Source of the DNA: Sphingomonas sp. Mn802worker
GTDB taxonomy: Bacteria; Pseudomonadota; Alphaproteobacteria; Sphingomonadales; Sphingomonadaceae
Assembly: GCF_000382485.1 (NCBI RefSeq)
Contig: NZ_AORY01000012.1
Location: 372,001-436,000 of the forward strand
Length of the DNA stretch: 64,000 nucleotides
Reading direction: 5' to 3'
Part shown: positions 33,805 through 41,314 of the stretch, piece by piece
Layout: every line of letters begins with the position of its first letter
Numbering within the stretch: position 1 is the first letter of the stretch
Translations under genes and position numbers: made by a program
Notes under the pieces: model-generated
Told to the model about the DNA's origin: nothing
The model's input: the letters and a program-made list of their open reading frames with translations, nothing else
Database searches by the model: none

Positions 33805-34152
33805 CTATGCTCCGGTGAATGTGCGGGCGAAGTCGGGCTCAGGGCAGTTCGGCGGACCCGCAAAGACGATCCCGTGCTTGTCAGCCAGTCGGCGCATCGC
33901 GGCATGTGCCTGGCCGATGCGCGCTCGGCTCTGCGCCGCGTGGTGCGATGCTTCGGACAACATCGAGACGATCGCCATGCCATCCTCTTCCGGGATCGCG
34001 GCCTGGACGTGCGCCTCAAGAATGAGGCTCATGAACATGCTCGCTTGTAGCGCCGTCTGTTGGGCGCTTTGCTCAAGCGGGATGAGACTGTGTGCCACTT
34101 GGTCACCGACGACTTTGCGCGTGGCAACGGCGGAGCGAAGATTCGTGTGCAA
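33805..34152 (-). CDS. Phage hypothetical protein starting with TTG
   Basis: 115 residues, mostly helical and soluble (SAQQTALQASMFMSLILEAH, SEASHHAAQSRARIGQAHAA). The first codon is TTG, but GGAGG lies 6 nt upstream, which makes it convincing. Contains a C-terminal CPEPDF segment. No family recognised. Part of the leftward run of right-arm genes. Confidence 0.6.
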   Translation of the reverse strand: MHTNLRSAVATRKVVGDQVAHSLIPLEQSAQQTALQASMFMSLILEAHVQAAIPEEDGMAIVSMLSEASHHAAQSRARIGQAHAAMRRLADKHGIVFAGPPNCPEPDFARTFTGA

Positions 34153-34187
34153 GGCTGTCCTCCACCCGGATCGGTGGAGATCCGGAT

Positions 34188-34703
34188 TTATGTTTGAGAG
34201 CGGATAAGCTGGGTGAGTTGGCCAGCGCTGCTGACGAGCGCGGGTATGGCCAGGATCACGATCATCATGGCGGCTGCTAAAATCACTATCAGCACAATCG
34301 TGACCAGTGGGCTGGTGTTCAATCCGGCGGGATCATCGACATTCTCCATCGAGTATGCCGGGGTGGGCGCATCGTATCTGGCTCGATCCTCTCGCAAGCG
34401 GCTTGCAGGTTCGGACACGACACGATCACTCGCGGCGCCATCGATCTCCAGCGTCTGAGCTTCGGGCGGTATCGACGGCGCAGGTCTAGACGCACTTTGG
34501 CTATGCTCTGCCTGACGGAAGCGCTCGGCCGCGCGATACCGGTCGAGGTTTCCCATACGGCGGCGAGCGCTTTTGATCTGATGGTCGACTGTTGAGGTGG
34601 AGCGACCTACGAGAGCCGCGATCTCACCAGTCGACCTGGTCCGGTCAACCAGCCGCAGCACTTCCGCTTCTCTCTCGGTCACTCCGTAAGGCAGCTGCGG
34701 CAC
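34188..34703 (-). CDS. LuxR-type (GerE) helix-turn-helix protein with C-terminal membrane anchor
   Basis: 171 residues from a GTG with GAGG upstream. The N-terminal 60 residues are a LuxR/GerE HTH: GVTEREAEVLRLVDRTRSTG, EIAALVGRSTSTVDHQIKSA, RRMGNLDRYRA. A Pro/Ser/Glu-rich linker follows, and then one transmembrane helix near the end (LVTIVLIVILAAAMMIVILA). A DNA-binding domain tethered to the membrane suggests a regulator working at the inner membrane. No sensor domain or receiver is present. Target unknown. Confidence 0.7.
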   Translation of the reverse strand: MPQLPYGVTEREAEVLRLVDRTRSTGEIAALVGRSTSTVDHQIKSARRRMGNLDRYRAAERFRQAEHSQSASRPAPSIPPEAQTLEIDGAASDRVVSEPASRLREDRARYDAPTPAYSMENVDDPAGLNTSPLVTIVLIVILAAAMMIVILAIPALVSSAGQLTQLIRSQT

Positions 34704-34837
34704 AACTCACCTCTGTCGCTGATCCATGTTGTGCCAAACTGGATCACAAGCACGTAAGAGTCAGCATTCAGTCACTTAACGCAGGCTATTTTGTAAGATT
34801 AAGCGCTTCCGCTGCGGTGCATGGATGTGAGACAAAG

Positions 34838-35008
34838 GTGCAGAAGACGGCTGTCATCAACGAGGCCATTGCTCATATGATGCAGGCTCTCGATCTACTC
34901 GACAGTATCGGCGAGCTAAACGCTGCGCCTCACCTTGATCGAGCTATCTGCTCCCTTCGTGATCGGGATACCCCCGCGCTAGTGCTTGAAGCGTCTATGG
35001 CGCATTAA
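34838..35008 (+). CDS. Small helical protein
   Basis: 56 residues from a GTG (34838), with AAAGG immediately upstream; alternative ATGs at 34877/34880 would shorten it. VINEAIAHMMQALDLLDSIG, then LDRAICSLRDRD matches a short two-helix family frequent in sphingomonads. It converges with the SRAP gene, whose stop it overlaps by 4 nt. Function unknown. Confidence 0.5.
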   Translation: MQKTAVINEAIAHMMQALDLLDSIGELNAAPHLDRAICSLRDRDTPALVLEASMAH

Positions 35009-35649
35009 ACAGGAAAGGTATGCTTGGATCGTGTCGGAAATGCCGGTCCACGTACAGTCATCTGCTCAGCCCCATACGGCAGCTGCAACGCCACCACATC
35101 GTCATAGCTGCCGCGCAACCAGCGCTCGTGATCGTCCTCAGACAGGATCGTGATCATCGCTTTGGGGTGAATTGGCGCGACGAGCTCGTTAGGATCGCAC
35201 GTCACCATCGTGAAGCCGGCACCCTCAGCGGTGTGCTGCCAGAACCCCGCGACCGCGAAAAGCGGCTGTTCGGTGACCTGAAACCACATCTCGCCCTTGA
35301 TCGCGGGCTTGCCGTCGCCGAGGTCGTGCTTGTCGGGCGTCCACTCGCAGAACTCGGACAGCGGCACCAAGCAGCGGTTCTCCGGCTTCTCAGCCAAGCG
35401 GCGCAACTGCGGCAGGCCGAGGTCGCGCACGTTGGTCATCGGCCAGGCCGCTTTCCCGCCAAGCACGTCCCAGCCCATGACGTCGAGCCCGCGCTTACCG
35501 TCCTGCTCGCGCACCACGTACGCCCGGCTCTTCGGCCTGAGCTCCTTCGGGTCAAAGCGATTGTCGCGGGGCTTCTCAGCCAGCCAGTCTGCGCCGAAGT
35601 GCGTCAGGATCGTCTCAGGTTCGTAGGAGAGCCTAGCGCGATTGCACAT
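35005..35649 (-). CDS. SRAP domain protein (HMCES/YedK-like abasic-site DNA crosslinker)
   Basis: 214 residues from ATG 35649. Cys2 (MCNRARLSY), exposed after Met removal, forms the thiazolidine crosslink with abasic sites in single-stranded DNA. Other family residues are visible: the Asn/Arg of CNRA, Glu in LSEFCEWTPD, and His in APIHPKAMITIL. It shields abasic sites from cleavage. Located in the prophage right arm, cotranscribed with the small membrane gene just upstream (TGATG overlap). Length matches YedK. The frame before 35649 is not SRAP-like. Confidence 0.88.
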   Translation of the reverse strand: MCNRARLSYEPETILTHFGADWLAEKPRDNRFDPKELRPKSRAYVVREQDGKRGLDVMGWDVLGGKAAWPMTNVRDLGLPQLRRLAEKPENRCLVPLSEFCEWTPDKHDLGDGKPAIKGEMWFQVTEQPLFAVAGFWQHTAEGAGFTMVTCDPNELVAPIHPKAMITILSEDDHERWLRGSYDDVVALQLPYGAEQMTVRGPAFPTRSKHTFPV

Positions 35650-35792
35650 CAGCGCAGGCCGGCGGCGATCACGATCAGTGCAAGCGCCAACAGCGTGACC
35701 CCTGCCCCGATCCAAAATCGGCGATCGGTGATCCGAGCGCGCCGCGGTGGCACTTGCCAGTCCACGTAGAGCTTCTCGCCGGCGCGGGTCAC
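35649..35792 (-). CDS. Small membrane protein (47 residues) before the SRAP gene
   Basis: GTG start at 35792. A basic head (VTRAGEKLYVDWQVPPRRAR) is followed by one helix (FWIGAGVTLLALALIVIAAG). Its TGA shares one base with the SRAP ATG, which argues for a real, coupled gene. The longer frame to 36020 runs through the att repeat and is unlikely. Unknown function. Confidence 0.5.
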   Translation of the reverse strand: MTRAGEKLYVDWQVPPRRARITDRRFWIGAGVTLLALALIVIAAGLR

Positions 35793-35885
35793 GAAGCAAG
35801 TGCCATAGGATCGAGAGGCGTGATGGTCATAGTGCAAACGTAACTGCGACAGGCTCAATCGCAAGACGCAATCCGGCCCAACATC

Positions 35886-35910
35886 GCTCCGGTGCAACTC
35901 CGGTGCAAAT
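35886..35910 (+). repeat. Right arm motif: tandem CTCCGGTG, candidate integrase arm site
   Basis: GCTCCGGTG followed by CAACTCCGGTGCAAAT. Differs from 9516-9540 at two of 25 positions, in the same orientation, and lies 90 nt inside attR. Arm-type integrase binding is inferred from placement. Confidence 0.6.
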
Positions 35911-35999
35911 TGCTGCTGTTCTTGCCTTGTTCGCCCTACGTTCCGCCTCTTCAGTCGCTGCAAATCGCAGAAAACGGCGGAAATCCGCTTTGCCCTTTT

Positions 36000-36047
36000 C
36001 CCTCCGAAGGCAGAGGCCACAGGTTCGAATCCTGTCGGGTGCGCCAG
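36000..36047 (+). repeat. attR core: 48-bp repeat of the tRNA-Arg 3' end
   Basis: Exact copy of 9430-9477. It holds the anticodon loop through CCA but no 5' half, so it is not a functional tRNA. It marks the right boundary of the element; the chromosomal DUF1178 gene resumes 10 nt later. Confidence 0.95.
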
Positions 36048-36056
36048 TTCTCACGC

Positions 36057-36485
36057 CTAGTTGAGCGACTCCGGCGGGGTGACCGGAACCAGCAACGGCG
36101 CGACGGGCACGCCATCGTCGATCAGTGCTCGCGCTTCGGCGGCCGTGGCTTGCCCATGGATCAGACGATCCGGCTTCTCGCCATCGTGGATCGCGCGCGC
36201 TTCAGTGGCGAAATCCTTGCCGACCCAGTTCGAGTTCCTGAGCGCCGCGGCCTGCTCGGTCGCTATTGCGTTCAGCACCGTCTTCAGGTCCGGCCTGGCT
36301 GCCGCCGCGACGCTGTTGCCCTTCGCACCGACGCGGGGCGCCATGACCGCTTTCTCGATCTGCCCGCTGCCACAGGTCGGGCACGACACCAGCCCACGCG
36401 CACGCTGCTCCTCGAACGCCGCGCTGGACGCGAACCATACCTCGAACACGTGATCGCCCGGACAACGAAGGTCGAATACGATCAT
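36057..36485 (-). CDS. DUF1178 family protein
   Basis: 142 residues. Begins MIVFDLRCPGDHVFEVWFAS with a zinc-ribbon pair of Cys (SCPTCGSGQIEKAVMAPR), the DUF1178 signature. The C-terminal part (EARAIHDGEKPDRLIHGQAT, ALIDDGVPVAPLLVP) is also typical. Function unknown; widespread in alphaproteobacteria. It precedes nothing of phage origin and follows grxC on the same strand by 27 nt, probably in one operon. Confidence 0.9.
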   Translation of the reverse strand: MIVFDLRCPGDHVFEVWFASSAAFEEQRARGLVSCPTCGSGQIEKAVMAPRVGAKGNSVAAAARPDLKTVLNAIATEQAAALRNSNWVGKDFATEARAIHDGEKPDRLIHGQATAAEARALIDDGVPVAPLLVPVTPPESLN

Positions 36486-36512
36486 TCGCTCATCATCTCG
36501 CCGCCGCTCCGC

Positions 36513-36770
36513 TCACGCGGCGAGCAACGGATCCAGCTTGCCCGCGCGATCGAGCGCGATCAGGTCGTCGCAGCCGCCGACGTGCCGGCCGTCGATGAAG
36601 ATCTGCGGCACCGTGGTGCGCCCATCGGCGCGCCCGATCATCTCCTCACGCCTGGTCCGGTCGAGCGTGATGTCGATTTCGCTGATCTCCACGCGCTTGT
36701 CGCCGAGCAGGCGCAACGCACGCGAGCAATAAGGGCAGAACGCCTTGGTGTAGATTTCTACCTTTGCCAT
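36513..36770 (-). CDS. grxC: Glutaredoxin 3
   Basis: 85 residues. Small cytosolic thiol-disulphide oxidoreductase reduced by glutathione. Active site CPYC (Cys12, Cys15) in YTKAFCPYCSRAL, the cis-Pro loop TVPQIFIDG, and the glutathione-binding GGCDDL are all present. Lies between comF and the DUF1178 gene on the minus strand, the usual alphaproteobacterial order. Confidence 0.95.
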   Translation of the reverse strand: MAKVEIYTKAFCPYCSRALRLLGDKRVEISEIDITLDRTRREEMIGRADGRTTVPQIFIDGRHVGGCDDLIALDRAGKLDPLLAA

Positions 36771-36817
36771 GACGCTGACCTGTGGTTGCGGACACGTCTT
36801 GTCAATCCGACGGACGG

Positions 36818-37534
36818 CTAAGCGGGCTGATCGTCATCCAGCACGCGCGTCCAGGCGAGGATCGTGACGCTCCGTGCCTTGGCGCGCAGCAAGGCCGCGG
36901 TGCAGGCGTCGGTGGTCGCGCCGCTGGTATAGACGTCGTCCACGAGCACGACGTGACGATCGCGCACGCCGTCGCCGCACGTCCGAAATGCCGCGCGCAC
37001 CGCCTGTGCCCGCGCGCGTCGTGAGTGGCCGCGGAGCGGCGCGGTCGCGCGGTGACGCTCCAGCGTCGTACGATCCACAGCAACGCTGCTCAGCCTCGAT
37101 AGCTCATCCGCAATCAGGCTCGCCTGATTATAGCCACGACGCCACAAGCGCCAGCGATGGAGCGGCACCGGGATCAGCACGTCGACATGTGCGGGTAGAT
37201 GCCGCACCATCAGTCGCGCGGCGGTTTCGGCATAGGCGGTTCGCCGCGCGTATTTGAGCCGCAGCGCGACGGTGCGCGCGACAGGGCCATAGGCGATCGC
37301 AGCGCGAACACCCGCATGCGCCGGCGGATCAGCGAGGCAGCTGGCGCATCGCGCGCCCTCGCCGCGATCATGTTCGAACGGCCGATTACAGGCGGCGCAC
37401 CACGGCGGTCCGATGAAGCGCAGGCTTGACCAGCATGGCGCGCAGAAACGATGCGCCGCCGCGACGATCTCGCCGCAGCCCGGACAACGCGGTGGCAGCG
37501 CCAGGTCGCGCAGCATGGCCGCTAGCTTCACCAT
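36818..37534 (-). CDS. comF: ComF family phosphoribosyltransferase-like protein
   Basis: 238 residues from ATG 37534 (a GTG-like longer frame to 37561 is open). N-terminal zinc-binding Cys pairs (PPRCPGCGEI, FCAPCW, WCAACNRPF, CASCLADPP) are followed by a type I PRTase domain with the PRPP loop VVLVDDVYTSGATTDACT. ComF proteins take part in DNA uptake and handling of transforming single strands, though many bacteria carry it without known competence. It runs toward grxC and diverges from the methyltransferase gene. Confidence 0.9.
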   Translation of the reverse strand: MVKLAAMLRDLALPPRCPGCGEIVAAAHRFCAPCWSSLRFIGPPWCAACNRPFEHDRGEGARCASCLADPPAHAGVRAAIAYGPVARTVALRLKYARRTAYAETAARLMVRHLPAHVDVLIPVPLHRWRLWRRGYNQASLIADELSRLSSVAVDRTTLERHRATAPLRGHSRRARAQAVRAAFRTCGDGVRDRHVVLVDDVYTSGATTDACTAALLRAKARSVTILAWTRVLDDDQPA

Positions 37535-37627
37535 CGTACGCGCTATCGCTGTTGATCCCACTCAGCCCGCCCCCTGGCCCTGCCCCCGCTCTTGTCGTTC
37601 GACGCGCCCCCCGCCACAAGCGCCGGC

Positions 37628-38473
37628 GTGACTTCACCTCCCGACATTTTCGACCGAACAGCGCGGCGACGCCAGCGCGACCGTGCCGCAACCCGCTTCG
37701 GCGATCACGATTTCCTGCGCACGGTCATGCTGGATGGCATCGACGAGCGGCTCGGCACGGTACTCCGCGGCTTCGATGACGTCCTCGACCTTGGATGCTT
37801 CGATGCGGGCTTCACGCCACCGGCAAGCGCGCGGGTGGCACGGTTCGATCCCGGCTTTGCATTCGCACGCCGCGCTGGCGGTGTTCAGGGCGACGAGGAT
37901 CGCCTGCCCTTTGCCGACGCGACTTTCGATCTGGTCGTCGCCGCCGGTACGCTCGACACGGTCGCAGACCTGCCCGGCGCATTCGCACTGATCCGGCGCG
38001 TGCTGCGCCCCGGCGGCCTGTTCCTTGGCGCGTTCCTAGGCGCGGGCTCGCTTCCGACGCTACGACAGGTCTTGCGCGAGGCGGAGGCCGAGAGACCCGC
38101 GATCCGCATCCATCCGCAGGTGGAAGTTCGATCGGCGGGTGACCTGCTGCTGCGCGCGGGTTTCCGCCTGCCGGTCGCCGATGCGGAGACGCTCACCGTC
38201 CGCTACGCCTCGCTTGTTCGACTGATCGGCGACGTGCGCGGCATGGCCGCAGCAAACGTGCTCAACGACCGCACTGCCCTGACCCGTCCAGCGCTGGCGC
38301 GTGCCGCGACCGCGTTTAATGTGCGAGCGGAGGCGGACGGTCGCGTGTCGGAGCGGTTCGAGATCGTGTTCCTGACCGGATGGGCGCCCTCTCCCGAGCA
38401 GGACGCGGGCCGCCGCGGGCCGCCGCGCCCGGCCGGGTCCATGCTTCCGCGCCCGGGCGGGCCATTCGGTTAG
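37628..38473 (+). CDS. SAM-dependent methyltransferase-fold protein (BioC/NDUFAF5-like)
   Basis: 281 residues from GTG 37628 (the frame also opens at a TTG, 37592). Begins TSPPDIFDRTARRRQRDRAA, HDFL, then the class I SAM fold: VLDLGCFDAGF in place of the glycine-rich loop, EDRLPFADATFDLVVAAGTL (acidic motif and motif II) and IRRVLRPGGLFLGAF (motif III). Comparable proteins next to comF/grxC in alphaproteobacteria are homologous to human NDUFAF5, a complex I assembly factor that hydroxylates rather than methylates. Ends in a Pro/Gly/Arg-rich tail. Confidence 0.82.
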   Translation: MTSPPDIFDRTARRRQRDRAATRFGDHDFLRTVMLDGIDERLGTVLRGFDDVLDLGCFDAGFTPPASARVARFDPGFAFARRAGGVQGDEDRLPFADATFDLVVAAGTLDTVADLPGAFALIRRVLRPGGLFLGAFLGAGSLPTLRQVLREAEAERPAIRIHPQVEVRSAGDLLLRAGFRLPVADAETLTVRYASLVRLIGDVRGMAAANVLNDRTALTRPALARAATAFNVRAEADGRVSERFEIVFLTGWAPSPEQDAGRRGPPRPAGSMLPRPGGPFG

Positions 38474-38856
38474 ATCAGTTCGTCGTCACCGCCTGTCGCC
38501 AGCAGTCGTCCCATCGCCTCGAACAGCGAATCCATCGCGACGGGTTTGAAGATCACGTCGTCGGCACCCGCCGCCAGACAGCGCTCGCGCAGGTCGACCG
38601 CACGGTCGGCGGTGACGACGATGATCGGCAGCTTGCCCTTCGCATCGTTCCGCGCACGGATGTGACCGATGGCAGTCAGACCGTCCATGCCCGGCATTCT
38701 GAGGTCGACCAGGATCATGTCGAACTGCTCGGCATCGATCCGATCGAGCCCGATCTCCGCGCTCTCGGCTTCTTCCATCTGTGCGCCGGCGACATCGAGC
38801 ATGTCGCGCACGACTCGGCGGTTCATGCGATCGTCCTCGATGAAGAGGACCCTCAT
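38470..38856 (-). CDS. Single-domain response regulator (CheY-like)
   Basis: 128 residues starting MRVLFIEDDRMNRRVVRDML. The receiver fold is complete: acidic EDD at 7-9, the phosphoacceptor Asp in MILVDLRMPGMDG, Thr in PIIVVTADRAV and Lys in DVIFKPVAMD. No output domain. It follows the hybrid histidine kinase on the same strand and probably receives its phosphate, since the kinase's own C-terminal receiver is degenerate. The start at 38856 is preferred over the longer 38937 frame. Confidence 0.85.
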   Translation of the reverse strand: MRVLFIEDDRMNRRVVRDMLDVAGAQMEEAESAEIGLDRIDAEQFDMILVDLRMPGMDGLTAIGHIRARNDAKGKLPIIVVTADRAVDLRERCLAAGADDVIFKPVAMDSLFEAMGRLLATGGDDELI

Positions 38857-38917
38857 GCGCCCTGGCCCCGTTGCGACCGGATCGTACCCGTGTTGCGTGT
38901 CACTAGTACACCCTAGC

Positions 38918-41314
38918 CTAAGCCGCGCCGCGCACAAGCACGCGTTCCAGGTTCATGACGCGTTCAACGAGCACCTTCTTGCCGACCGGCTTTTCGATCA
39001 CGGCATCAACCCCGCTGGCGAGCAAGCGTGCGCGCAGGTCGGGGCTGAGTACGGGAGTCAATGCAGCGACGGGTGCCGCGACCGTAAGCTCGACGAGCGC
39101 GGCTACGACGGCTGGCTGAGCGAGGATCGTGTCGTCGCCCTCGATCAGAATGCGCTGTGGCGGGCGGCTGGCGGCCAGGCTGCACGCTTCCGTCAGATCG
39201 GGCGCGACCATCACGTCGCCATGCTCCTCGAATAATGCCTTCAGCATCGCGCGCGTGATCGGGCTGCGTACCACCAACAGGATCGCGGGCGCCGGTTCCG
39301 AACCGGCCGGTGTCTCCGCGGCGATAAGTGGCAGGTCGAGCGTGAACCGCGCCCCCTGACCGAGTGCGCTTTCGACGGTCACGTCACCGCCCATCGCACG
39401 CGACAGGCTGCGGCAGATCGACAAGCCGAGGCCGGTCCCGCCGAACTGTCGCGTCGTGCCCGCATCGGCCTGGCGAAACGAATCAAAGATCACGTCATGC
39501 GCCTCGGGCGCGATCCCGATGCCGGTGTCGGTGACCGTTACCTGAAACCGCTCCCCCGTGCAGGTGACCGCGACCGTGACCGATCCCACAGCCGTGAACT
39601 TCACCGCATTCGACAGCAGGTTGAACACGATCTGCCGCAATCGCACCGCGTCGCCGACGATCCAGCCGGGACAGGCATCGATACCGACGTCAAACGACAA
39701 GCCCTTGCCCTCGGCCTGCTCACGCCATAGCCGGCATGCCTCATCGATCGTGCGGCGCAGGTCGAGCGGCGCCTGCTCGATCGTCATCTTACCGGTCTCG
39801 ATCTTTGCGACATCGAGGATGTCGTCGACCAGCGCGCGCATCGTCACGCCCGCGCCGTGTACCACCGACAAACGGTCGCGCGTGGCAGGATCCAGCTGCC
39901 GGTCGGCGATCATCACTTCGGTCATGCCGAGGATGCCGTTCAGCGGCGTGCGTATCTCATGGCTCGTGGCAGCGAGGAACTCGGTCTTCACCGCCAGCGC
40001 CCGCGCCACCTTGTCGCGCGCAACGCGGAGGCGATCGCGGCTGCGCCGCAATGTCCACATGCCGAACGCCAGCAATCCGATCACCAACGAGACGCCGATC
40101 GCTGCCACGACGAAGACGGTGCGCTGCATCTGCGCCTGCTCGCGTTCGTGCGCCACGGTCGCCTGCAATTCGTCCGCCTTCAGCTTGGCGATGCGCAATT
40201 CCTGGTTGGCGTAATCGAAGCGCGCCGCCGCCAGCGCGGCACTGTTCGACCGCGCGACCTCGGTCGCCTGATCGTCCAGCCGCTTGAGCGCGGTCAGATG
40301 CTGCAAGGCAAGGTGATCCTCGCCAAGCGCGGCGTAGATCGAATAGGCCGTTTGGTGATCGTCGCGTTCGGTCAGGATCGTCTTGGTCAGATCAACCCCG
40401 GCAAACCGCTCGTCGATCAGCTGACGTGCGCGCACCAGATTGCCGCGCTGGAACGCGGACTGAGCGGCCAGGCGCAGGAAGGTCGGGCGAGCGAATGCCG
40501 CGTCCGGCGTCTTGCTAAGAGTTGCTCCTTCGACGATCGTCTGCGCGGCGTCAGCCAGATGCCCTTGCAACAGTCGAACGTTCGCCAAATTGCCAAGGGC
40601 TATAGCCGCCATGCCCGTACTATGCATCTTGGTTGCAAGACGGTAGGCTTGGATGAAGTCCTGCTCGGCCTTTCCGTGCTGCCCCAACGCCATCAACGTC
40701 ATGCCGCGACCATTTGAGATCGCGATTAACAATCCGGGATCGGCCTGATGCGCCTCAAGCGCCTGTCCGAAATAGCGCAGCGCGGCGGTGCGGTCGCGCG
40801 CGCCGTCATACATCAAGGCAAGGAGGATGAGCGACTTGGCCTCTCCGCGGGAGTCGCGTTGCGCGGTGAATAGGGTATGCGCCTGCTGAAGCGCCGGCAG
40901 CGCTCTTGCAATCTCACCCAGCTCGATGAGCGCACCGCTTTTTGCGAGCAATATCTCGGCCTGGAGACCGGACGTCGGATCGAGTGAGATCGCACGTCGC
41001 TCGGCTTGATTCAGCAAATTGACTGCACGTCGCGTTTCGTTCAACCGCGCCGCAGCTTCGCCCTGCAACCATAAAGCAGTCGCTTCGGAACGCTTTAGTT
41101 GAGGACCGCATTGGCTCTGACGAGCAAGCCGGCTAGCCTCCTTCGCCAGCAAGTCCGCCTCACGCGGTGAGCTGAGCATGATCGCCTTGGCTCGCGCGAT
41201 CGTTGCGGCGAAATCAGGTGCCTGGACCGCAGATGCCGCCGTGGCAGCGAGCGCGACGGCAATCCCGACCATTGCTCCCCAAAGTCGAGCGGATTGCGTC
41301 AGCCGCGTTTCCAC
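38918..41314 (-). CDS. Hybrid histidine kinase with TPR-like sensor and degenerate receiver
   Basis: 798 residues. Signal/anchor LWGAMVGIAVALAATAASAV, then a TPR-like helical periplasmic region to about residue 390, a transmembrane helix (VFVVAAIGVSLVIGLLAFGM), HisKA with FLAATSHEIRTPLNGILGMT, and HATPase with VFNLLSNAVKFT and GGTGLGLSICRSLSRAMGG. The C-terminal ~120 residues resemble a receiver but lack the acidic pair and the phosphoacceptor Asp (LLVVRSPITRAM, RILIEGDDTIL), so it may be a protein-interaction module. It overlaps the EAL gene by 16 nt and is followed by the response regulator. Confidence 0.9.
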   Translation of the reverse strand: METRLTQSARLWGAMVGIAVALAATAASAVQAPDFAATIARAKAIMLSSPREADLLAKEASRLARQSQCGPQLKRSEATALWLQGEAAARLNETRRAVNLLNQAERRAISLDPTSGLQAEILLAKSGALIELGEIARALPALQQAHTLFTAQRDSRGEAKSLILLALMYDGARDRTAALRYFGQALEAHQADPGLLIAISNGRGMTLMALGQHGKAEQDFIQAYRLATKMHSTGMAAIALGNLANVRLLQGHLADAAQTIVEGATLSKTPDAAFARPTFLRLAAQSAFQRGNLVRARQLIDERFAGVDLTKTILTERDDHQTAYSIYAALGEDHLALQHLTALKRLDDQATEVARSNSAALAAARFDYANQELRIAKLKADELQATVAHEREQAQMQRTVFVVAAIGVSLVIGLLAFGMWTLRRSRDRLRVARDKVARALAVKTEFLAATSHEIRTPLNGILGMTEVMIADRQLDPATRDRLSVVHGAGVTMRALVDDILDVAKIETGKMTIEQAPLDLRRTIDEACRLWREQAEGKGLSFDVGIDACPGWIVGDAVRLRQIVFNLLSNAVKFTAVGSVTVAVTCTGERFQVTVTDTGIGIAPEAHDVIFDSFRQADAGTTRQFGGTGLGLSICRSLSRAMGGDVTVESALGQGARFTLDLPLIAAETPAGSEPAPAILLVVRSPITRAMLKALFEEHGDVMVAPDLTEACSLAASRPPQRILIEGDDTILAQPAVVAALVELTVAAPVAALTPVLSPDLRARLLASGVDAVIEKPVGKKVLVERVMNLERVLVRGAA

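Noticed and set aside
36000..36047. Second tRNA-Arg gene
   Set aside because: It is only the 3' half (att copy); no acceptor 5' strand or D arm precedes it.
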